Part shown: positions 33,487 through 41,705 of the stretch, one piece after another
How the letters are laid out: every line of letters begins with the position of its first letter
Numbering within the stretch: position 1 is the first letter of the stretch
Assembly (NCBI GenBank): GCA_934700335.1
Contig: CAKUXM010000010.1
Coordinates: 1 to 47,536, forward strand
DNA: 47,536 nt
Reading direction: 5' to 3'
Source: an uncultured Candidatus Melainabacteria bacterium
Lineage (GTDB): Bacteria > Cyanobacteriota > Vampirovibrionia > Gastranaerophilales > Gastranaerophilaceae
Made by a program: the position numbers and the translations under genes
Notes under the pieces: generated by a model
What the model saw: the letters and a program-made list of their open reading frames with translations, nothing else
Told to the model about the DNA's origin: nothing
Databases searched by the model: none

Positions 33487-33511
33487 CAAAGGCACGGAAG
33501 CCTTTTTTTTG
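33487..33511 (+). terminator. Terminator before the repeat array
   Basis: aaaggc pairs with gccttt around acggaa and is followed by a T-run to 33510. The word ggcacggaagc occurs twice, at 33472 and 33491. This ends the transcript of the small gene at 33064. Confidence 0.7.
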
Positions 33512-33516
33512 ACAAA

Positions 33517-34061
33517 GCGAACAGCTGAGCTGGGGCGAAGCTTGTGAGCCTGTCTCCGTAGTTGACTTTAAGCCGTTAGGCAAATTATCCAATCTAATGC
33601 CTTACGGATAAAAGGAAACGTAGGTAAAAGCGAACAGCTGAGCTGGGGCGAAGCTTGTGAGCCTGTCTCCGTAGTTGACTTTAAGCCGTTAGGCAAATTA
33701 TCCAATCTAATGCCTTACGGATAAAAGGAAACGTAGGTAAAAGCGAACAGCTGAGCTGGGGCGAAGCTTGTGAGCCTGTCTCCGTAGTTGACTTTAAGCC
33801 GTTAGGCAAATTATTCAATCTAATGCCTTACGGATAAAAGGAAACGTAGGTAAAAGCGAGCAGAGGCACGAGCGAAGCTAGAGTCGAGCAACTGTCAACG
33901 GAAACGTTGAGCTTTTCGTTGCAGTTGAGAGCGTTGCCGTTTAACGCGAGCGCTGACAAAACAGAGCTGGGGCGAAGCTTGTGAGTCTGTCTCCGTAGTT
34001 GACTTTAAGCCGTTAGGCATATTATTCAATTTAATACCTTACGGATAAACGGAAACGTAGG
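33517..34061. repeat. 113-bp tandem repeat array, three close copies plus one diverged
   Basis: Copies at 33517-33629 and 33630-33742 are identical, and that at 33743-33855 differs at one base. A fourth, 5'-truncated and more diverged copy runs 33964-34061, separated from the third by a different GC-rich segment. Each copy holds an imperfect 10-bp hairpin (ccgttaggca with tgccttacgg, one mismatch, loop of 15; 33573-33607 in copy 1) and an AGCT...AGCT pair around ggggcga. The unit is clearly richer in G and C than the genes around it. 113 is not a multiple of 3 and no frame runs through, so it is non-coding. 33439-34181 holds no protein gene. Confidence 0.95.
33856..33960. ncRNA. Structured GC-rich segment inside the repeat array
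   Basis: Unrelated to the 113-bp unit. tcaacg-gaaa-cgttga is a perfect 6-bp stem with a GNRA-type loop, enclosed by caactg...cagttg; downstream, gcgtt...aacgc and agcg...cgct form a second nested stem. Several stems with a GNRA loop suggest folded RNA, but I see no clear promoter and cannot say which strand, if either, is transcribed. It shares only short words (gtcgagca) with the GC-rich stretch at 47200-47320. Confidence 0.35.
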
Positions 34062-34132
34062 AAAGGGAGAGACAATTTACCCATATAATCTCATCTAAAT
34101 ATATGATGTTCTTTTGGGTGGTTTTAATATAA

Positions 34133-34162
34133 TTGAAATATCTAACATACTAGAATTATTTA
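34133..34162 (+). promoter_or_regulatory. Possible promoter of fliA
   Basis: TTGAAA (34133-34138), 18 bases and TATTTA (34157-34162) give a fair sigma-70 match about 20 bases before ATG 34182. No sigma-28 motif is seen, so fliA is probably not autoregulated from here. Confidence 0.4.
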
Positions 34163-34181
34163 TTTTTGGAATAATAAAGGG

Positions 34182-35003
34182 ATGACAGAGGGAATTAATA
34201 ACGGTTACAGCAATATAAAAAGAATGTCTGACGAAGAGTTAGAAAAATTGTGGCATACGTATTTTGCCAATAAATCTAACAAAAAAGTCAGAGATACTCT
34301 TATTGTTCAATATATTTATTTAACTAAATATGTTGTAAATCGTGTTAAAGTTTCTTTGCCAATTACTTTTGCGGAAGAAGATATTTCAAGTTATGGTGTC
34401 GAAGGTTTAATTGATGCCATTGAAAAATATACCCCTGACAAGGGCGCAAGATTTGAAACTTATGCGCTTATGAGAATCAGAGGTAATATTATTGATAAAA
34501 TTCGTTCTCAAGACTTTTTACCAAGAAGTGCACGTAAAAAAATTAAAGACGTTAAACAAGCTCAGGAAGAATTACGTCAAAAATTCGGTCGTGCAGCAAC
34601 AAATACAGAAGTCGGTGAACTTTTAGGTATTGAGCCGGACAAGGTTAATCAAATCCTTTCAGAAGATACTTCAATAGGCTCTATCTATGATAAGAGAGGT
34701 TCTTCTGATGATAGTATGGAAATTATCGATACTATTGAAGATACTCGTTCTTTGACTCCGCATGAAGAGCTTGAAGAAAAAGACGTTAAGAAGGAACTTG
34801 AAAGAGCTTTACAACGTCTACCAGAACGTGAACGTATGATTATGGTTCTTTACTATCACGAAAATATGACGTTGAAAGAAATTGGTGAAACTATTGAAGT
34901 TTCAGAATCACGTGTTTGTCAATTGCACGCACAAGCAATTATGAAATTGAAAAATATCCTTTCAGAAACACGTGTTGATAGATATAGAAAATCAATTGTT
35001 TAG
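34182..35003 (+). CDS. fliA: Flagellar sigma factor FliA (sigma-28 family)
   Basis: Directs RNA polymerase to late flagellar promoters. 273 residues: region 2 has DISSYGVEGLIDAIEKYTPDKG and FETYALMRIRGNIIDKIRSQD, followed by LPRSARKKI; region 3 is around ELLGIEPDKVNQILSED; region 4 has LPERERMIMVLYYHENMTLKEIGE and SESRVCQLHAQAIMKLK, the closing phrase typical of FliA/SigD. There is no region 1.1. It is monocistronic, followed by a terminator at 35051. FlgM, its usual inhibitor, may be the gene at 14187. Confidence 0.92.
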   Translation: MTEGINNGYSNIKRMSDEELEKLWHTYFANKSNKKVRDTLIVQYIYLTKYVVNRVKVSLPITFAEEDISSYGVEGLIDAIEKYTPDKGARFETYALMRIRGNIIDKIRSQDFLPRSARKKIKDVKQAQEELRQKFGRAATNTEVGELLGIEPDKVNQILSEDTSIGSIYDKRGSSDDSMEIIDTIEDTRSLTPHEELEEKDVKKELERALQRLPERERMIMVLYYHENMTLKEIGETIEVSESRVCQLHAQAIMKLKNILSETRVDRYRKSIV

Positions 35004-35050
35004 GCAGTTGAATATTCATTTATTAAAGAGAGAGAAGAGAGAAATAAATT

Positions 35051-35074
35051 ACCACCAGAAATGGTGGTTTTTAT
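35051..35074 (+). terminator. Terminator of fliA
   Basis: accacca (35051-35057) pairs with tggtggt (35062-35068) around gaaa, followed by ttttattt. Confidence 0.8.
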
Positions 35075-35163
35075 TTGTAAAAGTTTGTAAAATCTATAAT
35101 AAATTTGGTCAATCTTTTTTCTTTAGTAAACTTACATCTTGTGTAGGTAAATAAGGTGTAAAA

Positions 35164-35544
35164 ATGGGAATTTCTTTAATCGCTAATTACGGTAATAATA
35201 ATCAACAATCATTTTTAAAAACAAAATCTAATAAAGGAACAATGGTCGGTGCTGGGCTTGGGGTTGCAACAGGTTTAGCTGTATCTTATCCAACTATAAA
35301 AAATTACGTTACAGCTAAGCAAAATTTAGCGCAAGCAGGAAGTGGTTTGCTTGATGCAATAAAAGCTGAAAAACCTGATTTTTCAGCAGATAAATTTTTA
35401 AAAAATATGAAAAAAGGTACAATTGCAACTGCTGTTTTAAATACGGTCGCAACAACTGCAATTGGTATTGGAGTTGGATTTTTAGTTGATAAGGCTGTTG
35501 ATTATATTGATAATAAGAGAGCTAAAAAGACTCAACAAGCATAA
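35164..35544 (+). CDS. Small glycine-zipper membrane protein, function unknown (126 aa)
   Basis: Two hydrophobic, Gly/Ala-rich segments that could cross the membrane: GTMVGAGLGVATGLAVSYP and GTIATAVLNTVATTAIGIGVGF, joined by a charged helical loop. The N-terminus is an Asn/Gln-rich lead (IANYGNNNQQSFLK) and the C-terminus is basic. No family is recognised. ATG 35164 follows AAGGTG. It converges on trxA across a shared terminator. Confidence 0.65.
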   Translation: MGISLIANYGNNNQQSFLKTKSNKGTMVGAGLGVATGLAVSYPTIKNYVTAKQNLAQAGSGLLDAIKAEKPDFSADKFLKNMKKGTIATAVLNTVATTAIGIGVGFLVDKAVDYIDNKRAKKTQQA

Positions 35545-35554
35545 CAAGTTTTAG

Positions 35555-35598
35555 AAAAGAAGAAGGCGAAGCGTTCCACGCTTCGCCTTCTTCTTTTT
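35555..35598. terminator. Bidirectional terminator between the glycine-zipper gene and trxA
   Basis: A 19-bp perfect stem (35555-35573 with 35579-35597) around ttcca, A-rich on the left end and T-rich on the right, so it works in both directions. It shares the ggcgaag core with the hairpin at 81-105. Confidence 0.9.
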
Positions 35599-35612
35599 GT
35601 TTACATTCTTTA

Positions 35613-35936
35613 TTATAAATGTTTTTCGATATTACCAATGATTGTCGATTTAGGCATTAAACCAACCATTCTTTCGACAGGCTCTCCGTTCACAAAAACC
35701 AGTAAGCTAGGTAGACCAGAAATTGAATATTCTTTAGCGATATTCAAGCATTCGTCTGCGTTAACTTTTACAACTTTTACTTTTTCTCCCATTTCCGTTG
35801 CAATTTCGTCTAGAACAGGACCTATCTTTCTGCAAGGCCCGCACCAAGTTGCCCAAAAATCTACAAGAACTGGTGTCGAAGCTTCCAATACTTCTGCTTT
35901 AAAATTTTCTGCAGTTATATCCATTGCGTTAGACAT
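35613..35936 (-). CDS. trxA: Thioredoxin
   Basis: Cytosolic thiol-disulfide reductase of 107 residues. Active site FWATWCGPCRK (Cys32, Cys35), cis-Pro in SGLPSLLVF, and the end GLMPKSTIIGNIEKHL. The start has AAAGGAGATAAG upstream. It stands alone, divergent from the DnaQ-type gene, with a candidate extended -10 (TGCTAATAT) on the minus strand near 35977-35985. Confidence 0.95.
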   Translation of the reverse strand: MSNAMDITAENFKAEVLEASTPVLVDFWATWCGPCRKIGPVLDEIATEMGEKVKVVKVNADECLNIAKEYSISGLPSLLVFVNGEPVERMVGLMPKSTIIGNIEKHL

Positions 35937-36045
35937 ACCTTATCTCCTTTGTTTTTCCTACAATTAATTTTATATTAGCATAAAAATTATTTTTGTGTTA
36001 CCCTAATATTATTATAGACAAAATACTAAATAGTTGGAAAGATAA

Positions 36046-36963
36046 ATGGCAAGAAAAAAAGTAATAGAAATAGTTTTAGATACAGAAACGACTGGTCTTG
36101 ATTTTACAAAAGAAAGAATCATTGAATTTGCGGCAGTAAGATTAGAAAATGGCAAAGTAAAAGAAGAATTTCAAACTCTTATAAATCCTCAACAACACAT
36201 TAGAAAATCTTCAATCGCAATTCACGGTATTACAGAAGATATGGTTAAAGATGCCCCAACTGAGGCAGAAGTTATGCCACAAATTATGGAATTTATTGGC
36301 GAATATCCAATTGTTGCACATAACGCTATTTTTGATTACCAATTCTTGAATGAAGCTTCTTTAAGATGCTTTGGTAAACCTTTGGAAAATGCACGTATTG
36401 ACTCTCAATATATGTTCAAGGAAGTTTATCCAGAATTAGAATCTCATGGTCTTGAAAATTTATGTACAAGATTTCACGTAGATTTTCACGATCATCACAG
36501 AGCAATGGCTGATACTATGGGGCTTGCTCTGGCTTATCCACAACTTAAAAAACTATTCTTACAAAAAAATAAATGGGAAGAATCTCAATTAGAAAATGTT
36601 GAATACTTATTTGAAAGATTTGTAAGAATTCAAAATACAGTTACTACACTTCAATCCGAATTACAAGATTTAAAATCTGTCTTTAGATTATATTTCGAGT
36701 TAGGAGGAAAAGCTATTACTTCTCAAACAGGGGAAGTACTTTCATATCAATCAAAACAATCTTACACATATAATTTTAAAGACATTAAACAAATTCTTGA
36801 CGAAGTTGGTGCTTTGGAAAAAGCTGTTAAATTAAACAATGGCTTTGTAGATAGATTATGCAATAGCAATAGTCTTACTCCAGAACAAAAGGAAATCCTT
36901 CAAAATGCTCGTCATGAAATTTCAGAAACAAAAAATGTACACGTTACCAAAAATAACAAGTAA
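36046..36963 (+). CDS. DnaQ-type 3'-5' exonuclease (DEDDh) with C-terminal extension
   Basis: Residues 5-170 form an exonuclease domain like the epsilon subunit of DNA polymerase III: LDTETTGLDF (Asp, Glu), HNAIFDYQFL (Asp) and HRAMADTMGLA (His, Asp) give the complete DEDDh set. The remaining 130 residues are helical (ERFVRIQNTVTTLQSELQDLKS) and do not look like the clamp-binding tail of epsilon. It may be a repair or RNase-T-type enzyme or a stand-alone proofreading subunit. Gene order (before an MFS transporter) gives no clue. Confidence 0.85.
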   Translation: MARKKVIEIVLDTETTGLDFTKERIIEFAAVRLENGKVKEEFQTLINPQQHIRKSSIAIHGITEDMVKDAPTEAEVMPQIMEFIGEYPIVAHNAIFDYQFLNEASLRCFGKPLENARIDSQYMFKEVYPELESHGLENLCTRFHVDFHDHHRAMADTMGLALAYPQLKKLFLQKNKWEESQLENVEYLFERFVRIQNTVTTLQSELQDLKSVFRLYFELGGKAITSQTGEVLSYQSKQSYTYNFKDIKQILDEVGALEKAVKLNNGFVDRLCNSNSLTPEQKEILQNARHEISETKNVHVTKNNK

Positions 36964-36976
36964 GTAGGAAAGATTA

Positions 36977-38434
36977 ATGTCAAATTTCATAATAGATTAT
37001 TTTAAAGAGCCTCCTATAAAAGAGGAAATTCAAGATAAGCAAAAAGTGGATAAAATGTACAAGCATTGGACTTGGAGAATTTTTATCTCTGTTTATATTG
37101 CATACATTGTCGCTCATTTTTGCAGAAAAAATATTGCGGTTGCTTTGCCTTTTATTGGTCAAGATTTAGGCTATACAAATACTCAATTGGGTATTTTAGG
37201 TTCTTCATTATATATGACTTATGGGATTGGTAAATTCTGTAATGGTATTTTAGCAGACCGTAGTAATGTCAGAACTTTCTTGCCAACAGCAATGATTATT
37301 TCTGCCATTGCAAATATATGTTTTGTATATAGTGCAGTAGTTATTACTCCAGGACACGTATCATTTTTTGGATTGCCTTCTGCAACGATTCTGTTGTGGG
37401 TACTGACCTTCTTTTGGGGTGCTAACGGTTGGTTCCAATCAATGATTTTTCCTCCTATTGCAAAAGCCCTTTCATATTGGATTGCAAAATCAGAACGTGC
37501 AACAAAATGGTCTATCTGGTCAACTTCTCACCAGTTAGGCGTGTTCTTTACAGTTATGTTATCAGGAGTTTTGATTGGTAAACTAGGTTGGAAAGTTGCT
37601 TTTTGCGTTGAAGCAGTTGCTGTTACTATTGTAGGTTTAATTTTATTCTGGGCATTGCGTGATAGACCTCAGTCCATGGGCTTACCTGATATAGATGTTT
37701 ATAAAAATGAACCTATTGATAAAGAGGAAGAAGAGAAAAAACATAGCATGTCTTATTTTGAGATGCTAAGAAAATATATCATTTGTAATAAAATTCTTTG
37801 GTTGTTAGCGATTGCTTATTCTTTTGTATATGTAATTCGTTTTGGCACAGAGGATTGGTTTGTAAAATATTTAATGGAATACAAAGGTGATACACTTGCA
37901 ATTGCAACCGCTAAATTGAGTTCACTTGCAGTTGTGGGTTCATTGGGTGCTATTGCTGCAGGTTGGTTTTCTGACCGTTCAAGTTCTGGTAGTAGAATTC
38001 CTATCAATATTTTATTCTTTATTGGATTAGGAACTTGTTTATTCTTATTCCATATAAATACTTATGACCCATTTGATTACGTATTAGCAGCGATGATTGG
38101 TGCATTTACTGCAGGTCCTCAATTATTGTTGGGCGGTGTTTGTGCGCTTGAAGCTACATCAAAAGAAGTTGCTTCGGCAGCGCTTGGCTTTACTGGCATG
38201 TGTGGTTATGTTGGTGCAGTGCTTTCTTCAACTGGTACAGGTTTTATGATTGACTTATTCCAATCTAAATTTAACAATGGTTGGTTGGGTGCAGTGATAT
38301 TTTGGATATCTTCTGCAATTATTGGTATTGCAATGTGTATAGTTATTTTAATATATTCTTCTGCAAAAGCTAAAAAACAAAAACGTATAGAAGACGTTGA
38401 AGAAAATCAATCTCAAGAAAAAATAGAGGCTTAA
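36977..38434 (+). CDS. MFS transporter, organophosphate:phosphate antiporter (GlpT/UhpT-like)
   Basis: Inner-membrane carrier of 485 residues with 12 predicted helices in two halves. The region after helix 1, YIVAHFCRKNIAVALPFIGQDLGYTNTQLGILGS, matches the OPA subfamily (glycerol-3-phosphate and hexose-phosphate antiporters) in which this Arg binds phosphate. GKFCNGILADRSNVRTF is the MFS loop 2-3 motif and FWGANGWFQSMIFPP is also OPA-like. The middle loop and both ends are charged and cytoplasmic. Substrate is likely a sugar or glycerol phosphate, not resolved further. Confidence 0.85.
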   Translation: MSNFIIDYFKEPPIKEEIQDKQKVDKMYKHWTWRIFISVYIAYIVAHFCRKNIAVALPFIGQDLGYTNTQLGILGSSLYMTYGIGKFCNGILADRSNVRTFLPTAMIISAIANICFVYSAVVITPGHVSFFGLPSATILLWVLTFFWGANGWFQSMIFPPIAKALSYWIAKSERATKWSIWSTSHQLGVFFTVMLSGVLIGKLGWKVAFCVEAVAVTIVGLILFWALRDRPQSMGLPDIDVYKNEPIDKEEEEKKHSMSYFEMLRKYIICNKILWLLAIAYSFVYVIRFGTEDWFVKYLMEYKGDTLAIATAKLSSLAVVGSLGAIAAGWFSDRSSSGSRIPINILFFIGLGTCLFLFHINTYDPFDYVLAAMIGAFTAGPQLLLGGVCALEATSKEVASAALGFTGMCGYVGAVLSSTGTGFMIDLFQSKFNNGWLGAVIFWISSAIIGIAMCIVILIYSSAKAKKQKRIEDVEENQSQEKIEA

Positions 38435-38435
38435 T

Positions 38436-38996
38436 ATGAATAAATTATTTATAATATCAGGTTCATCAGGCGTTGGAAAGGGTACAGTAATAAAACAATT
38501 ACTAAAAAATAACAATGCGAATGTAAAATTATCTGTTTCAACTACAACTAGAAAACCTCGTGAAGGTGAAAAACATGGCGAACATTACTTCTTCGTTGAA
38601 AGAGAAGATTTTTTAAATTCTGTTGATAATAATGAATTTATCGAATGGGCTGAATTTTCTGGAAATTGTTATGGTACAAAAAAAGCCTTTGTTGAAGAAA
38701 CGCTAAATAACGGTCAAAATGTGCTATTAGAGATTGATACACAAGGTGCCTTACAAATTAAAAAAATCATGCCAGAAGCTGTTCTTATTTTCATAGCTCC
38801 GCCTTCTTTAGAAGAATTAAAAAAACGTCTAATCGGTAGAGGTACAGAAACAGAAGAAGCTATTCAAAAAAGATTGAGTTGCGTTGAGGCTGAACAAGAA
38901 AAATCTAAACAATATGATTATGTTGTAGTGAACGATACGGTTGAAAATGCAGTAGAAAGTTTAGAAAACATTTTTAAAAAAGAAAACAATGAATAA
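38436..38996 (+). CDS. gmk: Guanylate kinase
   Basis: Converts GMP and ATP to GDP and ADP. 186 residues: P-loop SGSSGVGKGTV, the GMP-binding STTTRKPREGEKHGEHYFFV, FIEWAEFSGNCYGT, LLEIDTQGALQIKK and LKKRLIGRGTETEEAIQKRL. It starts 1 base after the transporter stop and overlaps the Nif3-like gene by 8 bases. Confidence 0.95.
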   Translation: MNKLFIISGSSGVGKGTVIKQLLKNNNANVKLSVSTTTRKPREGEKHGEHYFFVEREDFLNSVDNNEFIEWAEFSGNCYGTKKAFVEETLNNGQNVLLEIDTQGALQIKKIMPEAVLIFIAPPSLEELKKRLIGRGTETEEAIQKRLSCVEAEQEKSKQYDYVVVNDTVENAVESLENIFKKENNE

Positions 38997-39684
38997 ACAC
39001 AAATTAACAGAGATAATAGAAAATATGGCACCACCTGATACTCAAGAAGATTGGGATTGTTCTGGTTGGATTGTTGATGACGAAAATATTATTGAAGTTA
39101 ATAAGGTTATGCTTGCCTTGACTATTACAGATGATGTTGTGGCGCAAGCACGTAAAAAGAAATGTGATATGATAATTTCTCATCACCCGTTGTTTTATGT
39201 TCCGCTTGAATACAGAGATATTCAAATGTATTGTGCTCATACAAATTTGGATAAAGCAAAAGGTGGAACAACGGATACTTTAATTGATGAACTTAGACTT
39301 GATGTTAAATTTTTTGAGACTGAAGAATTTGTTAGATATCTTGAATTTAAAAAAGAGATTACTTTAGATAATCTTTTAAAACACGTTAAAAGATTGTCAA
39401 AAAACGCAAGATATGTTAATAATAATAAAAAGACTTACATAAAAAATGTGGCTGTGTGTTCAGGTTCAGGAAGTGAATTTATCAAAGATGCAGAAGAAAA
39501 AGGCTTTGATGCGTTTATAACGGGCGATTTGAAGTATCATACGGCTGTTGACAGTAATATTATTGTGATTGATATGGGTCATTTTGAAAGTGAAAGACCT
39601 GTTCTAAAAACTCTAAAAAATAAATTACAAGAAAACGTGGAAATAATTTATGCGAAAGAAAAATCTCCTTTTAATAATATTTAG
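38989..39684 (+). CDS. Nif3-like dinuclear metal centre protein (DUF34)
   Basis: Family members bind two metal ions and may act as GTP cyclohydrolase I-type enzymes or metal chaperones. 231 residues; ligand motifs are intact: ISHHPLFY (two His), CAHTNLDKAKGG (His, Asp) and MGHFESERP (His, Glu). The usual EDWDNVGL reads EDWDCSGW. It is shorter than enterobacterial members (about 247) and lacks the PII-like insert. It overlaps gmk by 8 bases and the following gene by 35. Confidence 0.88.
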   Translation: MNKHKLTEIIENMAPPDTQEDWDCSGWIVDDENIIEVNKVMLALTITDDVVAQARKKKCDMIISHHPLFYVPLEYRDIQMYCAHTNLDKAKGGTTDTLIDELRLDVKFFETEEFVRYLEFKKEITLDNLLKHVKRLSKNARYVNNNKKTYIKNVAVCSGSGSEFIKDAEEKGFDAFITGDLKYHTAVDSNIIVIDMGHFESERPVLKTLKNKLQENVEIIYAKEKSPFNNI

Positions 39685-40222
39685 TTTATTTGTAATAGCT
39701 ATTATTCAAGGTATTTGCTTTGCATATCAAACTGTCATAATAAATTTTCCTGATGATAAGGTTTGGAATAGAGTTTATGATAGAACACAAGGTCGAGAAA
39801 GAATTGTTCAATTTGTACCAGAGGGTCAAAGTTATAAAAATTGGACAGAGGCTTATATCTTCCACTCATACCGCCACAATGTGGGTACAAGTGTAAATTC
39901 TCTTGTTTTTCTAAATATGATGAAAAAAAAGATGGAAGAACAAAACAATACAAGACCTTATATTTATGTGTTGAAAAGTCCTCAAACTTCTATCGTAACA
40001 AGATGTGTTAAATCAAATAGTAAAATTAAAGCTCAATGTGATATTTATAGAGTTGCTTCTGCGCAAGAGGCGGTTATTTCTATTCAATATATCAATAAAA
40101 ATACTTTAGATTTCAAAAGAAATTATGAATATTATTTGGATATAATAAAGCGTGCAAATCCATATTATAGTTATTTCAGATATGACAGAGTGATGAGCAA
40201 AGGAACATCTTTTGAATTATAG
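39650..40222 (+). CDS. Exported protein of unknown function (190 aa)
   Basis: A signal peptide is clear: RKKNLLLIIFSLFVIAIIQGICFAYQ. The mature part is basic and aromatic (YRHNVGTSVNSLVFL, YEYYLDIIKRANPYYSYFRY) with no motif I know; a pair of Cys (TRCVKSNSKIKAQC) could form a disulfide. Its start lies 35 bases inside the Nif3-like gene and its end overlaps the MATE gene by 11 bases, so translation is tightly coupled. Probably periplasmic. Confidence 0.75.
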   Translation: MRKKNLLLIIFSLFVIAIIQGICFAYQTVIINFPDDKVWNRVYDRTQGRERIVQFVPEGQSYKNWTEAYIFHSYRHNVGTSVNSLVFLNMMKKKMEEQNNTRPYIYVLKSPQTSIVTRCVKSNSKIKAQCDIYRVASAQEAVISIQYINKNTLDFKRNYEYYLDIIKRANPYYSYFRYDRVMSKGTSFEL

Positions 40223-41564
40223 TTTTGACGTTTTTAAAAAATATTCTAAAGAATTGTTAGATTTATCATTGCCAATAATAATGGGAAGTATTGGCTTTGC
40301 GCTTATATTTTTAGGTGATGTTTTTGTTGGGGCAAGATATTCTACTGATGTTCTTGCTGCGGTAAGTATTTCTGGCGCTATTACAAGTATTATTTTTATA
40401 TTTGGCATTGCGCTTTTAAGTAGTGTTTCTGCGTATTTATCAAATCAATTAGGTGCTAAAAAATCTGCAAAAAATTATTTAATTCCTTCAATAAAATTTT
40501 CAATGTTGTTGGCAACTCTTAGTTTCTTGGCTATTTTAGCTGTTATTCCTCTTTATCCGGTGTTAGGGTTTGAGAAAAAACTTATTCCGATGATGAATAA
40601 TTATACATGGATTTTTGCGTTTTCTACTTTTGGCGATTATTTGTTCAAGGCAATGAAGGAATTTTTGCAATCATATAAAATTGTATTTATTCCAAATTTA
40701 ATTGTTATTATTGCAATTTTCTTTAACGTAAGTTTTAATTGGATATTTGCATTTGGTGTTGGTCCTTTTCCAGAAATGGGTGAATCTGGTTTAGCATTGG
40801 CTACAACTTTAACAAGAACTTTAATGGGCTTGGCTATTTTAGGTTTTTATTTGTTCAAATTCAAGGTTAAAATTGTTGAACAAGAGTATAAAGATTATTA
40901 TAAAAATCTGTTGATTATTGGTTTGCCAATTTCATTTGCTGTATGTATAGAGTTTTTAGCTTTCAATGTTATAACAATTTTGGTTGGAAGAATGGCAGGT
41001 GTTTATGCAGCTGCACAAAGTATTTTAATTTCTATAATTAATACGACATTTATGATTCCATTGTCTATTTCTATGGCAACTACCATTAAAATTGGATATG
41101 CAAATGGGGCAAAAAACCTTGTCGATATAAAAAGATATTCGCTTACAAGTTGTATAATTACTGAATCTTTTATGTTGCTTTGTGGTGTTATAATTGCAAT
41201 ATTCCCAACTCAAATTGTAAAAATGTTTACACCTGATACAAATCTTATAAGAATTATGATTCCGGTTATGATATTACTTGCAATTTTTGAAATCACAGAC
41301 GGCTTACAAGTAATACTTGGCGGTATTTTTAAGGGTATGAAAAATACTAATATCGTAATGGTAACGAATATTATCGGTTATTTGATAATTGGTATGCCTT
41401 TAGGAATTTACTTAGCTCTGAACAAAAATCTAAATCTGGTAGGGTTTTGGATTGGATTGGTTGTTGCGTCTGTAATTCTTTGTAGCCTTTTATCAGTAAA
41501 ATTAGGTAAATCTCTTAAAAATTACGAGTTGGTTTCTGACGTAGAGTGTCCTCAGGGTGATTAG
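40212..41564 (+). CDS. MATE-family multidrug/toxin exporter
   Basis: Polytopic membrane transporter with about 12 helices, 450 residues, exchanging drugs or metabolites for Na+ or H+. Family features: LSLPIIMGSIGFALIFLGDVFVGARYS in helix 1, AYLSNQLGAKKSAK after helix 2, GPFPEMGESGLALATTLTR mid-protein and LQVILGGIFKGMKNTN in the second half. The start is a TTG with AAAGGA about 8 bases upstream, overlapping the previous gene. No regulator gene is adjacent. Confidence 0.9.
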   Translation: MNYSFDVFKKYSKELLDLSLPIIMGSIGFALIFLGDVFVGARYSTDVLAAVSISGAITSIIFIFGIALLSSVSAYLSNQLGAKKSAKNYLIPSIKFSMLLATLSFLAILAVIPLYPVLGFEKKLIPMMNNYTWIFAFSTFGDYLFKAMKEFLQSYKIVFIPNLIVIIAIFFNVSFNWIFAFGVGPFPEMGESGLALATTLTRTLMGLAILGFYLFKFKVKIVEQEYKDYYKNLLIIGLPISFAVCIEFLAFNVITILVGRMAGVYAAAQSILISIINTTFMIPLSISMATTIKIGYANGAKNLVDIKRYSLTSCIITESFMLLCGVIIAIFPTQIVKMFTPDTNLIRIMIPVMILLAIFEITDGLQVILGGIFKGMKNTNIVMVTNIIGYLIIGMPLGIYLALNKNLNLVGFWIGLVVASVILCSLLSVKLGKSLKNYELVSDVECPQGD

Positions 41565-41664
41565 AATTTGATAAGATAATTTCACTGTATTCGTTTTTAT
41601 CTATATTTATTCCCCAGTTTTTTGTGTTTAAAGTAAATTTTTTCTTCTTTTTCTTGTTAATCAT
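41515..41664 (-). CDS. Possible 49-residue protein antisense to the end of the MATE gene
   Basis: A frame from ATG 41664 to TAA 41515 encodes a basic then acidic peptide (MINKKKKKKFTLNTKNWGI, then DKNEYSEIILSNSNHPEDT). TATAAT on the minus strand (41676-41671) lies 6 bases before the ATG, so any message would be leaderless. The last 17 codons overlap the MATE coding end. There is no ribosome site, and AT-rich sequence can give such frames by chance. It is the only coding candidate in the 141-base gap before the HAD gene. Confidence 0.3.
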   Translation of the reverse strand: MINKKKKKKFTLNTKNWGINIDKNEYSEIILSNSNHPEDTLRQKPTRNF

Positions 41665-41705
41665 ATTTTTATTATAGTACAATTTAAGAAAAATGGAGAA
41701 ATTTT

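Noticed and set aside
33176..33592. 138-codon minus-strand frame running from the small gene into the first repeat
   Set aside because: It is antisense to the more plausible gene at 33064, crosses a terminator, and its start lies in a 113-bp unit that is not a multiple of three, so it cannot be maintained across copies.
33517..33855. CRISPR array
   Set aside because: Repeats are directly adjoining 113-bp units with no variable spacers, and no cas genes are nearby.
34972..35154. 60-codon frame after fliA
   Set aside because: It overlaps the fliA end and crosses the fliA terminator.
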